In this document: in pieces, positions 57,042 to 64,000 of the stretch
Layout of the letters: each line of letters begins with the position of its first letter
Position numbering within the stretch: position 1 is the first letter of the stretch
Assembly: GCA_963719485.1 (NCBI GenBank)
Contig: OY970387.1
Location: 1-64,000, forward strand
DNA from: Bog-473 sp963719485
Lineage (GTDB): Bacteria > Actinomycetota > Acidimicrobiia > Acidimicrobiales > RAAP-2
DNA length: 64,000 nt
Reading direction: 5' to 3'
Notes under the pieces: model-generated
Seen by the model: only the letters and a program-made list of their open reading frames with translations
The model's database searches: none
Told to the model about the DNA's origin: nothing
Translations under genes and position numbers: made by a program

Positions 57042-59219
57042 ATGGCCAGCCCCCCCAGCGCACCCCGGCGCCCCCATGTCATCTCGGCCCACGGCGACGA
57101 CCGCGAGGACCCCTGGTTCTGGCTCCGCGAGCGCGAGGACCCCGAGGTCCTGGCCTACCTGGAGGCCGAGAACGGGTACACCGAGCAGGAGGCGGCGCCG
57201 CTGGCCGGTCTGCGCACCGGCCTCTTCGAGGAGATGAAGGCGCGGATCAAGGAAACCGACATGTCGGTGCCGACGCGCCGGGGACCGTGGTGGTACTACA
57301 CGCGCACCGAGGAGGGGAAGGACTACGGCATCCACTGCCGGCGCCCGGCCCGCAGCCGCCAGGAGCTCCCGCCGGCCGGCGAGCCCGGGCAGGAGGAACA
57401 GATCCTGCTCGATGAGAACGCGCTGGCCGAGGGCTCGGAGTACTTCGCCGTCGGCAGTGCGGCGGTGAGCCACGACCATCGCTGGCTGGCCTTCTCGACC
57501 GACCACCGCGGCAACGAGAAGTACGAGCTGCGCTTCCGCCCTCTCGACACCGAGGTCACGGCCGCCCCCGAGGCTGTGCCCGACACGGGGTACGGCCTGG
57601 CCTGGTCGGCCGCCGCCGACTACGTCTTCTATGTCCGCCTGGACGAAGCGCAGCGGCCCTTCCAGCTCTGGCGCCACCGGCTGAGGAGCGACCCGGCCGG
57701 CGACGTCCTCGTCTTCGAGGAAGCAGACCGGCGCTTTTCGCTCGGCACCGGCTCGACCCGCGACACCGCCTTCGTGCTGATCGGACTGCACAGCACCAAC
57801 ACCACCGAGTGGCTCGCCCTCCCCTCGGGTGACCCGCTGGCCGAGCCCCGCGTCGTGCTCCCCCGCCGCGAAGGGGTGGAGTACGCCGTCGACCACCTCA
57901 CGCCCGCCTCCGGCGGCACCGGCTGGTTCCTCGCCCTGACCAACGAGGACGCGCAGGACTTCCGCGTCCTGGCCGCCCCGGACGACGCACTGGGCAGCGC
58001 GGCGGCCGCCGGCACGGCCTGGCGCGAGGTCGTGCCGCACCGACCCGGCACGCGCGTCGAGGACGTCGATGCCTTCAGCAGCGTCCTCGTGCTGAGCGAG
58101 CGGGCCGAGGCCCAGACCCGGGTGCACGTCCTCCCGCTTCCCGAGGGGGACCCCTTCGCCGGCGACCTGCTCGGGTCGGGCTGGATCATCCCCTCCATGG
58201 AGAGCCCCTCGTCGACCTGGCTGGGGGCGAACCCCGAGCCGGACGCGCCCGCGTTGCGCATCGGCCGCACGTCCCTCGTGACGCCCTCGAGCGTCCTGCA
58301 GATCACCCTGGCCGAGCGCGAGGAGACACTGCTCAAGCAGGAGCCCGTCCTGGGCGACTTCGACGCGTCCCGCTACACCACCTACCGGGAATGGGCCGTC
58401 GCCCCCGACGGGACGCGGATCCCGCTCTCGGTGGTGCACCGCAAGGATCTCGAGCTCCCCGCTCCCTTCATGTTGTACGGCTACGGCGCGTACGAGATCA
58501 GCATCGACCCGACCTTCTCGCCCCACCGTCTGTCCCTCTACGACCGGGGCGTGGCCTTCGCCATCGCGCACGTCCGCGGCGGCGGGGAGATGGGGCGCGC
58601 CTGGTACGAGGGTGGGCGGATGGAGAACAAGGCCAACACGTTCTCGGACTTCATCGCCTGCGCGCAGCATGTGCTGGACGCCGGGCTCGCCCGTCCCGGC
58701 CGGCTGGTCGGACGGGGTGGCTCCGCCGGCGGCCTCCTCATCGGCGCCGTGGCGAACCAGGCTCCCGAGCTCTTCAGGGCGCTGGTGGCGGAGGTGCCCT
58801 TCGTCGACTGCGTCACCACGATGCTCGACGACGAGCTCCCACTCACCGTGGGCGAGTGGGAGGAATGGGGGAACCCCCTGGCCGACGAGTCGGCGTACCG
58901 CCGCATGCTCACCTACTCGCCCTACGACAACGTGACAGGGCAGAACCCGGACGGCTCGCCCCGCACCTACCCCGACCTCTTCGTCACTGCCGGGCTCAAC
59001 GACCCCCGGGTGGCCTACTGGGAACCGGCCAAGTGGGTGGCCAAGCTGCGGGCCTTGTCCCCCTCGACCAGGGTGCTCCTCAAGACCGAGCTCGGCGCCG
59101 GCCACGGCGGCCCATCGGGCCGCTACGACGCCTGGAAGGAGGAGGCCCTGGTGTACTCCTTCCTCCTCGACGTCCTGGGGCTGGCCGTCGAGCCCGCACC
59201 GGCGACCGCCGGGGGTTAG
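57042..59219 (+). CDS. S9A family peptidase (oligopeptidase B / prolyl oligopeptidase-like)
   Basis: Cytosolic serine oligopeptidase of family S9A, 725 residues. The N-terminal part (after DDREDPWFWLREREDPEV) is a beta-propeller that gates the active site; the C-terminal alpha/beta-hydrolase has MLYGYGAYEIS, AHVRGGGEMGRAWYEGGR, the nucleophile in GRGGSAGGLLIGAVANQ, and the late Asp (NDPRVAYWEP) and His (GAGHGGPSGRY). The EWEEWGNP segment and propeller length match oligopeptidase B rather than prolyl oligopeptidase, suggesting cleavage after basic residues. No signal peptide. It is divergent from sufB. Its stop overlaps the convergent gene by four bases. Confidence 0.92.
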   Translation: MASPPSAPRRPHVISAHGDDREDPWFWLREREDPEVLAYLEAENGYTEQEAAPLAGLRTGLFEEMKARIKETDMSVPTRRGPWWYYTRTEEGKDYGIHCRRPARSRQELPPAGEPGQEEQILLDENALAEGSEYFAVGSAAVSHDHRWLAFSTDHRGNEKYELRFRPLDTEVTAAPEAVPDTGYGLAWSAAADYVFYVRLDEAQRPFQLWRHRLRSDPAGDVLVFEEADRRFSLGTGSTRDTAFVLIGLHSTNTTEWLALPSGDPLAEPRVVLPRREGVEYAVDHLTPASGGTGWFLALTNEDAQDFRVLAAPDDALGSAAAAGTAWREVVPHRPGTRVEDVDAFSSVLVLSERAEAQTRVHVLPLPEGDPFAGDLLGSGWIIPSMESPSSTWLGANPEPDAPALRIGRTSLVTPSSVLQITLAEREETLLKQEPVLGDFDASRYTTYREWAVAPDGTRIPLSVVHRKDLELPAPFMLYGYGAYEISIDPTFSPHRLSLYDRGVAFAIAHVRGGGEMGRAWYEGGRMENKANTFSDFIACAQHVLDAGLARPGRLVGRGGSAGGLLIGAVANQAPELFRALVAEVPFVDCVTTMLDDELPLTVGEWEEWGNPLADESAYRRMLTYSPYDNVTGQNPDGSPRTYPDLFVTAGLNDPRVAYWEPAKWVAKLRALSPSTRVLLKTELGAGHGGPSGRYDAWKEEALVYSFLLDVLGLAVEPAPATAGG

Positions 59220-60142
59220 CCCGTCGGCGTCGACGACGCCGTCAGGAAGTGCAACGTGAACGGCGCCTGATTGCCCAGGGGGAGCGTCACCGGCGCGCCG
59301 TTGATCGTGGCCGTGAAGGCGCCGGGCGCGCCGGCGATCACCGTGACCGGTCCGGTGGCGGCGACGGTGTGTGACTGGCCGGCGAGGAGTGTCGTCGTGA
59401 AGAGCACCGATCCGGTGGCCGGATTGGTGACCTCGACCCAGCACTCCCCCGTGGTGGCGGCGATGTTCAGTGCGTAGCTGGACGCGGCCACCGTGTAGTT
59501 CGCCGCGTGCGCCGACACCGCCGCCGGTGTCGACACCGCCGGCAGTGCCGTGGTGCTCGTGGTGGTGGTGGTCGCCTGGTGATGGCCGGTCGTGCCGTGA
59601 TGACCGGTCGCCGGGTGGGTCGGCACGGTGGTGGCGGTGGCGGCGGACTTCCCGTGGTGCTTCGGGGTGTTGGAGTGCAGCCCGGTGATGATCAGCACCA
59701 CGATCAGCACCGCGACGGCGGCGATAGCGGCGGCCGGGCCGCCGAGGCGACGGGGGCGGTGGTTGATGGAGTGGATGACCCGGTCCTCGTTCCCGGTCAT
59801 GAAGGTCGCGGGGACCGGCTCGGGCTGGGCGTCGTCGAACGCCACGGGCTCGGAGGGATTGGGTACGGGCGGCGGAGGGATCGGCGGCACAGGGGGCCGC
59901 CCGGGCTCGGTGAGCCGCACGGTCGACGACCCCGAGACACGGATCGCGCTGGCGGGATACGCCGCGCTGTCGACCCCGTCCTCCCCGTCGCCGGTCGGGT
60001 GCGTCCGGATCTCCTCGAGCGTGTGCAGCTGGCGGTGGTAGTGCTCGACGGAGTGCACGTCGTCGTGGGAGCGCCGGAGGAGGAGCACGACCGCGGTGAC
60101 GCCCAGCACGACCACGACACCGACTAGCCAAGCGATCAGCAC
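59216..60142 (-). CDS. Membrane protein with RodZ-like C-terminal domain (DUF4115-like)
   Basis: A 308-residue protein with two hydrophobic segments: an N-terminal one (LIAWLVGVVVVLGVTAVVLLL) and a central one (IAAVAVLIVVLIITG), separated by a Pro-rich cytoplasmic or periplasmic stretch. A His/Thr-rich linker (HHGTTGHHQATTTTTS) leads to a C-terminal beta domain with CWVEVTNPATGSVLFTTTL, AGQSHTVAATGPVTVIAG and GAFTATINGAPVTLPLG, which matches the DUF4115 domain found at the end of RodZ. No helix-turn-helix domain is present, so it is not a full RodZ. It may bind cell-envelope components; function not known. Confidence 0.75.
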   Translation of the reverse strand: MLIAWLVGVVVVLGVTAVVLLLRRSHDDVHSVEHYHRQLHTLEEIRTHPTGDGEDGVDSAAYPASAIRVSGSSTVRLTEPGRPPVPPIPPPPVPNPSEPVAFDDAQPEPVPATFMTGNEDRVIHSINHRPRRLGGPAAAIAAVAVLIVVLIITGLHSNTPKHHGKSAATATTVPTHPATGHHGTTGHHQATTTTTSTTALPAVSTPAAVSAHAANYTVAASSYALNIAATTGECWVEVTNPATGSVLFTTTLLAGQSHTVAATGPVTVIAGAPGAFTATINGAPVTLPLGNQAPFTLHFLTASSTPTG

Positions 60143-60264
60143 CGCCCCATATTCAACAGGATCTGCGGGGGCACAGCACCGCGGCCGGACCGGTCACGAC
60201 TCGGGTCGGGATCGGGGCGGTCCGAGGCCTCCGGGCGCGCCCGCATGCGGGCCACGGCGGGCCC

Positions 60265-60810
60265 TCAGGGGGCGAGGCGGGGGCGGAGCTCCTCGGGGAT
60301 GTCGTTGCGCCGTGGGTTGCTCCGGTCCCGGTCCGAGAGGATGGGCGCGGTGATCCCCCAGTCGGCGCCGACCACGGGGTCGTCCCAGGCCAACCCGAGT
60401 TCGTCGGCGGGGTCGTAGTAGTTGTCGACGAGATAGGTCAGCAGCATGTCGCTCAGGGCGGCGAACCCGTGGGCCACTCCGGGCGGGATGTAGACGCCCT
60501 GGTCGACGTCGCCCTCGAGGTCGATCACCTCGGTCGCCCCGTCGGTTCTCGACCCGACGCGTAGGTCGTGCAGGACCACACGGAGGCGCCCGCGCAAGGC
60601 GTACCAGTAGTCGGCCTGGTGAAGGTGGAAGTGCAGGCCGACCAGCGCGCCGGCCTGCTTCTCCGAGCGGTTGCCCTGCACCATTTCGCGGCCGTTCGGG
60701 AACCAGCTGCGCCGGTAGGTCTCGACGAAGCGCCCACGCTCGTCGCCGTGCACGTCGGGCCGCACCAGCACCACATCGTCGATCACTGCGGAAGGGATCA
60801 GCTCTGGCAT
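60265..60810 (-). CDS. rmlC: dTDP-4-dehydrorhamnose 3,5-epimerase family protein
   Basis: Epimerises C3 and C5 of dTDP-4-keto-6-deoxyglucose, third step of dTDP-rhamnose synthesis. The 181-residue cupin has DERGRFVETYRRSWFP, the catalytic His in GALVGLHFHLHQADYWYAL, and VYIPPGVAHGFAALSDMLLTYLVDNYY. The start ATG follows a 25-base gap from the flavin reductase gene in the same direction. Residues around GLHFHLHQADYW differ from the common GLHYQ pattern (His where Tyr-Gln is usual), so a related sugar epimerase is possible. rmlB-like sequence lies at the other end of the window. Confidence 0.87.
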   Translation of the reverse strand: MPELIPSAVIDDVVLVRPDVHGDERGRFVETYRRSWFPNGREMVQGNRSEKQAGALVGLHFHLHQADYWYALRGRLRVVLHDLRVGSRTDGATEVIDLEGDVDQGVYIPPGVAHGFAALSDMLLTYLVDNYYDPADELGLAWDDPVVGADWGITAPILSDRDRSNPRRNDIPEELRPRLAP

Positions 60811-60835
60811 CGGGCGAACGGTAGCGGCTGTCCCG

Positions 60836-61312
60836 TCAGGGAGCGAAACGCCCGAAGCCCGACCGGTAGAAGAGCAGCGGGCTGCCCTCACCGATCTCCG
60901 TGGCGACGACGTGGCCGGTCACGAGCTCGTGGTCGCCGCCGTCGAAGATGTCGCCCAGCCGGCACTCGACGACCGCGAGCGAACCGTCGATCACGGGCGA
61001 GCCCGTGATGCCCTGCGACCACCCGACGCCCTCGAACTTGTCGCCGCCCGAGACGGCAAAGGCACGGCAGAGCGCCTCCTGGTGCTCCCCGAGGATGTTC
61101 ACGCAGAACGCGCCCGCCTGTGCGATGCGGGGCCAGCTGGTCGAGCTGCGGGACGGGGCGAGGATCACCATCGGCGGGTCGAGCGAGAGCGCGCCGAAGG
61201 TCTGGCACGTGAAGCCGACCGGCACGCCCTCCTCCAGCGCGGTGACGATGGTGATGCCGGTGGCGAAGTGGCCGAGCACCTCGCGAAACCGGGCCTGGTC
61301 GAGGCCCGACAC
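60836..61312 (-). CDS. Flavin reductase family protein
   Basis: A 158-residue FMN-binding split-barrel protein of the flavin reductase-like family, usually the NAD(P)H:flavin reductase component of two-component monooxygenases. It shows FREVLGHFATGITIVTALEE, VGFTCQTFGALSLDPPMVIL with the flavin-binding TxxxxxS-type loop, AGAFCVNILGEHQEAL and the final LLFYRSGFGRF. GTG start lies ten bases after the metallo-hydrolase stop. No oxygenase component is next to it, so its partner is unknown. Confidence 0.87.
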   Translation of the reverse strand: MSGLDQARFREVLGHFATGITIVTALEEGVPVGFTCQTFGALSLDPPMVILAPSRSSTSWPRIAQAGAFCVNILGEHQEALCRAFAVSGGDKFEGVGWSQGITGSPVIDGSLAVVECRLGDIFDGGDHELVTGHVVATEIGEGSPLLFYRSGFGRFAP

Positions 61313-61322
61313 GCCTGGCTGC

Positions 61323-62177
61323 CTATGCCTTGCCGAGGTCGATCGACTGGGATTCGTGGGCCGAGGACACGTCCTCGACGAGCTTGGCCTCCGGGAGCCG
61401 GCGGGCCTGGTTGAGAATGCGGTCGAGCTCGCGGTCGGTGTGCGAGGGGTCGTGGTGCGTGAGCAGGAGCCGCTTCACGCCCGACTCGGCGGCCACGTGC
61501 ACGGCGTACGCCGCGGTCGAGTGGCCCCAGTCGGCCTTGGCCGAGAACTCGTCCTCGGTGTACTGGCCGTCGTGGATCAGCAGGTCCACGTCCTGGCACA
61601 GCTCGAGCACGGCCTCGGGGATGGCGCGGCGGTCGAGCGGGGCCTGGTGGTCGGACATGTAGGCGATGGACCGGCCCTCGGCCTCGATACGGAAGCCGAG
61701 CGTCACCCCCGCGTGGGGAATCGGGCGCGCCATCACTTTGGCCTGCCCGACCGAGAAGTCCTCGGCGCCGACGTCGACGGTGATGAGCTCCCCGCGGAAC
61801 TGCTCCATGTGGATGGGGAAGACCGGCGGCTGCACGGCGGCGTGCAGCGCGTCCTTCAGGGTGCCCTTGGGCTGCGCCGGCCCGTACACGGTGAGGCGCG
61901 CGCCGGGGTCGTGCAGCGGGCTGAAGAACGGGATCCCCAGGATGTGGTCGAAGTGGAGGTGGGTCAGCAGCGCCGTGGCGTGCATCGGTGTCCCGAGCGC
62001 ACGCACCTCCCGCTGCAGGACGTCACCGTACGCCCGCAGACCGGTGCCCAGGTCGACGATGAGGGGCTCGTCGCCCTCGATATCGATGACGAGGCACGAG
62101 GTGTTCCCCCCGTACCGCCGATACCGATCACCCGAACACGGGCACGACCCCCGCACGCCGTAGAACGTGACGTTCAC
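61323..62177 (-). CDS. MBL-fold hydrolase of the RNase Z/phosphodiesterase type
   Basis: A 284-residue metallo-beta-lactamase fold protein. It begins TFYGVRGSCPCSGDRYRRYG followed by NTSCLVIDIEGDEPLIVDLG, has the metal motif TALLTHLHFDHILG, then His in PIPHAGVTLGFRI, Asp in YMSDHQAPLD and His in LLLTHHDPSHTD. This GVRGS-x-P...GGNTSC pattern is typical of MBL proteins often found beside response-regulator and cyclic-nucleotide genes, and related to RNase Z. It is first in a three-gene unit with a flavin reductase and rmlC-like gene and is divergent from the epoxide-hydrolase-like gene by 43 bases. Substrate unknown. Confidence 0.85.
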   Translation of the reverse strand: MNVTFYGVRGSCPCSGDRYRRYGGNTSCLVIDIEGDEPLIVDLGTGLRAYGDVLQREVRALGTPMHATALLTHLHFDHILGIPFFSPLHDPGARLTVYGPAQPKGTLKDALHAAVQPPVFPIHMEQFRGELITVDVGAEDFSVGQAKVMARPIPHAGVTLGFRIEAEGRSIAYMSDHQAPLDRRAIPEAVLELCQDVDLLIHDGQYTEDEFSAKADWGHSTAAYAVHVAAESGVKRLLLTHHDPSHTDRELDRILNQARRLPEAKLVEDVSSAHESQSIDLGKA

Positions 62178-62220
62178 CCACGCGACGTTAGTCTGCGCGG
62201 GGGCGGTACGTTCTGCACCC

Positions 62221-63093
62221 ATGGAACAACGGGCCATCGCCGCCAATGGGCTGGAGTTCGCCTGCCTGACCGACGGGCCTGACGACGGGCCGCTGGCCCT
62301 GTGCCTGCACGGATTCCCCGACACGGCGCACACCTGGCGCTACCTGCTGCCCGAACTGGCGGCGGCCGGCTTCCACGCCGTGGCCCCGTTCCTGCGCGGG
62401 TACGCCCCCACGCCGGTCGCTGCCGACGGCCGCTACCAGATCGGCGCCCTCGTGCAGGACATCACTGCGCTGCACGAGGCGTTCGGCGCCGGCGCGGACG
62501 CCGTGATCGTCGGGCACGACTGGGGCGCGCTGGCCACCTACGGCGCGGTCGCGCATCAACCGGACCGCTGGCGCCGGGCCGTAACGGCGGCGGTCCCGCC
62601 GACGGCATCCATCGGCATGTCGCTCCTCACGTACGCGCAGCTGCAGAAGAGCTGGTACATGTTCTTCTTCCTCTCCCCGCTCGCCGAGGTGGCGCTGCCG
62701 CTCGATGACTACTCCTTCATCGACCACCTCTGGCGCGACTGGTCTCCCGGCTACGACGGCGCCTGGGACGTGGCCCGCGTGAAGGAGTCCATCGGCGACC
62801 CCGAGCGAATCGTGGCCGCCATCGGTTACTACCGCGCCCTTTACGACCCCTCGCTCCAGGTGCCGGAGCTGGCCGACGAGCAGGCCGCGTCACTGCTCCC
62901 GACCCCGAAGCCGACGCTCTACCTCCACGGCCGCGACGACAACTGCATGCTGCTCTCGTCCATGGGGTCCCCGCTCGACTTCCTGGCGGAGGGCTCGGCC
63001 GTGGAGATCGTCGACGATGCCGGACACTTCCTCCACGTGGAGCGGCCCGAGGTCGTCAACCGCCACATCGTCAGGTTCCTGACCGCCTCCTGA
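62221..63093 (+). CDS. Alpha/beta hydrolase, epoxide hydrolase-like
   Basis: A 290-residue alpha/beta-hydrolase. The HGFPD motif (LCLHGFPDTAHTWRYL) and the nucleophile elbow VGHDWGALATYG, with Asp instead of Ser as nucleophile, are hallmarks of epoxide hydrolases and haloalkane dehalogenases. The C-terminal base is His in DDAGHFLHVERPEVV and the acid is probably in LHGRDDNCMLL. Tyr residues in the lid (YMFFFLSPL, IGYYRALYDP) could activate an epoxide. ATG directly follows ACCC with no strong ribosome site. Physiological epoxide or halide substrate not known. Confidence 0.87.
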   Translation: MEQRAIAANGLEFACLTDGPDDGPLALCLHGFPDTAHTWRYLLPELAAAGFHAVAPFLRGYAPTPVAADGRYQIGALVQDITALHEAFGAGADAVIVGHDWGALATYGAVAHQPDRWRRAVTAAVPPTASIGMSLLTYAQLQKSWYMFFFLSPLAEVALPLDDYSFIDHLWRDWSPGYDGAWDVARVKESIGDPERIVAAIGYYRALYDPSLQVPELADEQAASLLPTPKPTLYLHGRDDNCMLLSSMGSPLDFLAEGSAVEIVDDAGHFLHVERPEVVNRHIVRFLTAS

Positions 63094-63131
63094 GGGCACC
63101 GGGCGGCGCGGCCCACCTCGTCGGCCGGCCG

Positions 63132-64000
63132 TCAGCGCAGCCGGAGGACGGGGTCCCTCCCGCCGGACCACGTGGCGAAACCCTCGGCCACCACGTCGGC
63201 GGCCACCCGCTCCGCCCTCGTCGGGTCCGCGGGCCAGCCGCAGGCACCGGCCAGACCGCTCTGCGCCACGCCGCCGCGGCGCAGCGCGTCGAGCAGCCGT
63301 CCCCTGCCCTGGCGGTCCGAGCCGGCGAAGGTGCTCTGCGGCCGCGCCGTGGGGCTCGAACGCCACGGGTCCGGGCCGTCCGTCCTCTCGCGGCGCCAGG
63401 CGCATTGGCGGCGCAGGGGGCACCGCGCGCAGTCGGGCCGCGCCGCCGTGCAGACGGTGGCGCCCAGGTCGAACATGGCCTGGTTGAACTCCCACGATGC
63501 GCCGGCGGGCACCAGGTGGTCCCCCAGCGCCGTTGCCTGGCGAACGGTCAGAGACACGCCCGCCACCGCGCGGGCGAGGACGCGCACGCCGTTGGTGTCG
63601 ACGGCGGCCACGTCGTCCCCGAAGGCGAAGGTGCGCACCGCCCGCGCCGTGTAGGGCCCGACGCCGGCCAACGCGCGCAGGGCAGCGTCGTCGTGCGGGA
63701 CCGCACCGCCGTGGTCGGCGACGAGGGCCGCCGCCGCCCGGTGCAGGTTCAGCGCGCGCCGGTTGTAGCCGAGCCCCGACCACTGGCGCACCACCGCTGC
63801 CGGCCCCGCCACCGCACAGGCCGCCGGCGTCGGGAAGACGGCGAGGAACCGCTCGTAGTGGGGCATGACGCGGTCGACCTGCGTCTGCTGCAGCATGACC
63901 TCGGAGACGAGGATCCGCCAGGGATCCCGCGTGTGGCGCCACGGCAGGTCGCGTCGGTGCTCCTCCCCCCACTCCAGCAGGCGGCGCTGGAAACGCCGGA
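63132..64000 (-). CDS. mutY: A/G-specific adenine glycosylase, 5' end outside window
   Basis: Removes adenine mispaired with 8-oxoguanine in base-excision repair. The visible part starts in FQRRLLEWGEEHRRDLPWRH and includes the catalytic Glu in SEVMLQQTQVDRV, the helix-hairpin-helix LRALAGVGPYTARAVRTFAF with Asp in VAAVDTNGVRVLAR, and the 4Fe-4S loop with Cys spacing C-x6-C-x2-C-x5-C. About 70 residues follow the cluster and no NUDIX-like C-terminal domain is present, typical of short actinobacterial MutY. The start lies past base 64000. Its cluster would be supplied by the SUF system in this window. Confidence 0.93.
   Translation of the reverse strand, partial: RRFQRRLLEWGEEHRRDLPWRHTRDPWRILVSEVMLQQTQVDRVMPHYERFLAVFPTPAACAVAGPAAVVRQWSGLGYNRRALNLHRAAAALVADHGGAVPHDDAALRALAGVGPYTARAVRTFAFGDDVAAVDTNGVRVLARAVAGVSLTVRQATALGDHLVPAGASWEFNQAMFDLGATVCTAARPDCARCPLRRQCAWRRERTDGPDPWRSSPTARPQSTFAGSDRQGRGRLLDALRRGGVAQSGLAGACGWPADPTRAERVAADVVAEGFATWSGGRDPVLRLR

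Overview
The window is high-GC, gene-dense DNA with strong G/C preference at third codon positions and many 1 to 8 base gene overlaps and GTG/TTG starts. It reads as Actinomycetota, probably an Acidimicrobiia-like or uncultured lineage. Pointers are a homodimeric AceE pyruvate dehydrogenase, a rhodanese/MoeB protein, SUF iron-sulfur assembly, a LytR-CpsA-Psr protein, a CtaG protein, B12-dependent MetH and methylmalonyl-CoA mutase, and Thr/Pro-rich secreted proteins. No rRNA, tRNA, CRISPR array or transposase was seen, and no gene-free stretch exceeds 300 bases.

Layout. 1-8 kb: 3' truncated rmlB-like gene, birA, its likely substrate acyl-CoA carboxylase alpha subunit, an M20 amidohydrolase/ABM/TPR run, a methylmalonyl-CoA mutase large subunit with an acetyltransferase, and a VOC protein. 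8-16 kb: CtaG, aldo/keto reductase, hydrolase, a methyltransferase plus polytopic membrane protein, an N-rhodanese/MoeB fusion and a nitroreductase. 16-22 kb: three polytopic GT-C-like membrane proteins with a B12 adenosyltransferase inside; two of them are paralogues, and a remnant of a second adenosyltransferase lies before metH. 22-34 kb: metH and mixed accessory genes (hydrolase, VOC, ketopantoate reductase-like, hotdog protein, secreted proteins, metallo-hydrolase).

34-42 kb is a pyruvate dehydrogenase and lipoylation locus: lpd, E2 and a single-chain LipB-LipA fusion on the minus strand, a frameshifted rnhA, then aceE divergently. 42-47 kb: small minus-strand genes with an Rrf2 regulator, HhH-GPD protein, thiE, hydrolase, acyl-CoA dehydrogenase and metallo-hydrolase. 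47-57 kb is a rearranged SUF locus: sufC-sufS-sufU on plus and sufB / sufD-Rieske-sufC2 on minus, so there are two different SufC ATPases, with a crotonase, a four-cysteine small protein and an LCP gene interspersed. 57-64 kb: S9 peptidase, RodZ-like protein, metallo-hydrolase/flavin reductase/rmlC, an epoxide-hydrolase-like protein and 5' truncated mutY.

Functional links: BirA biotinylates the carboxylase; the adenosyltransferase can supply cofactor to the mutase; LipB-LipA lipoylates E2; SUF supplies clusters to LipA and MutY. Three genes (rnhA, Rieske, crotonase) carry single-base frameshifts, which points either to consensus errors in a draft or metagenomic assembly or to real decay.
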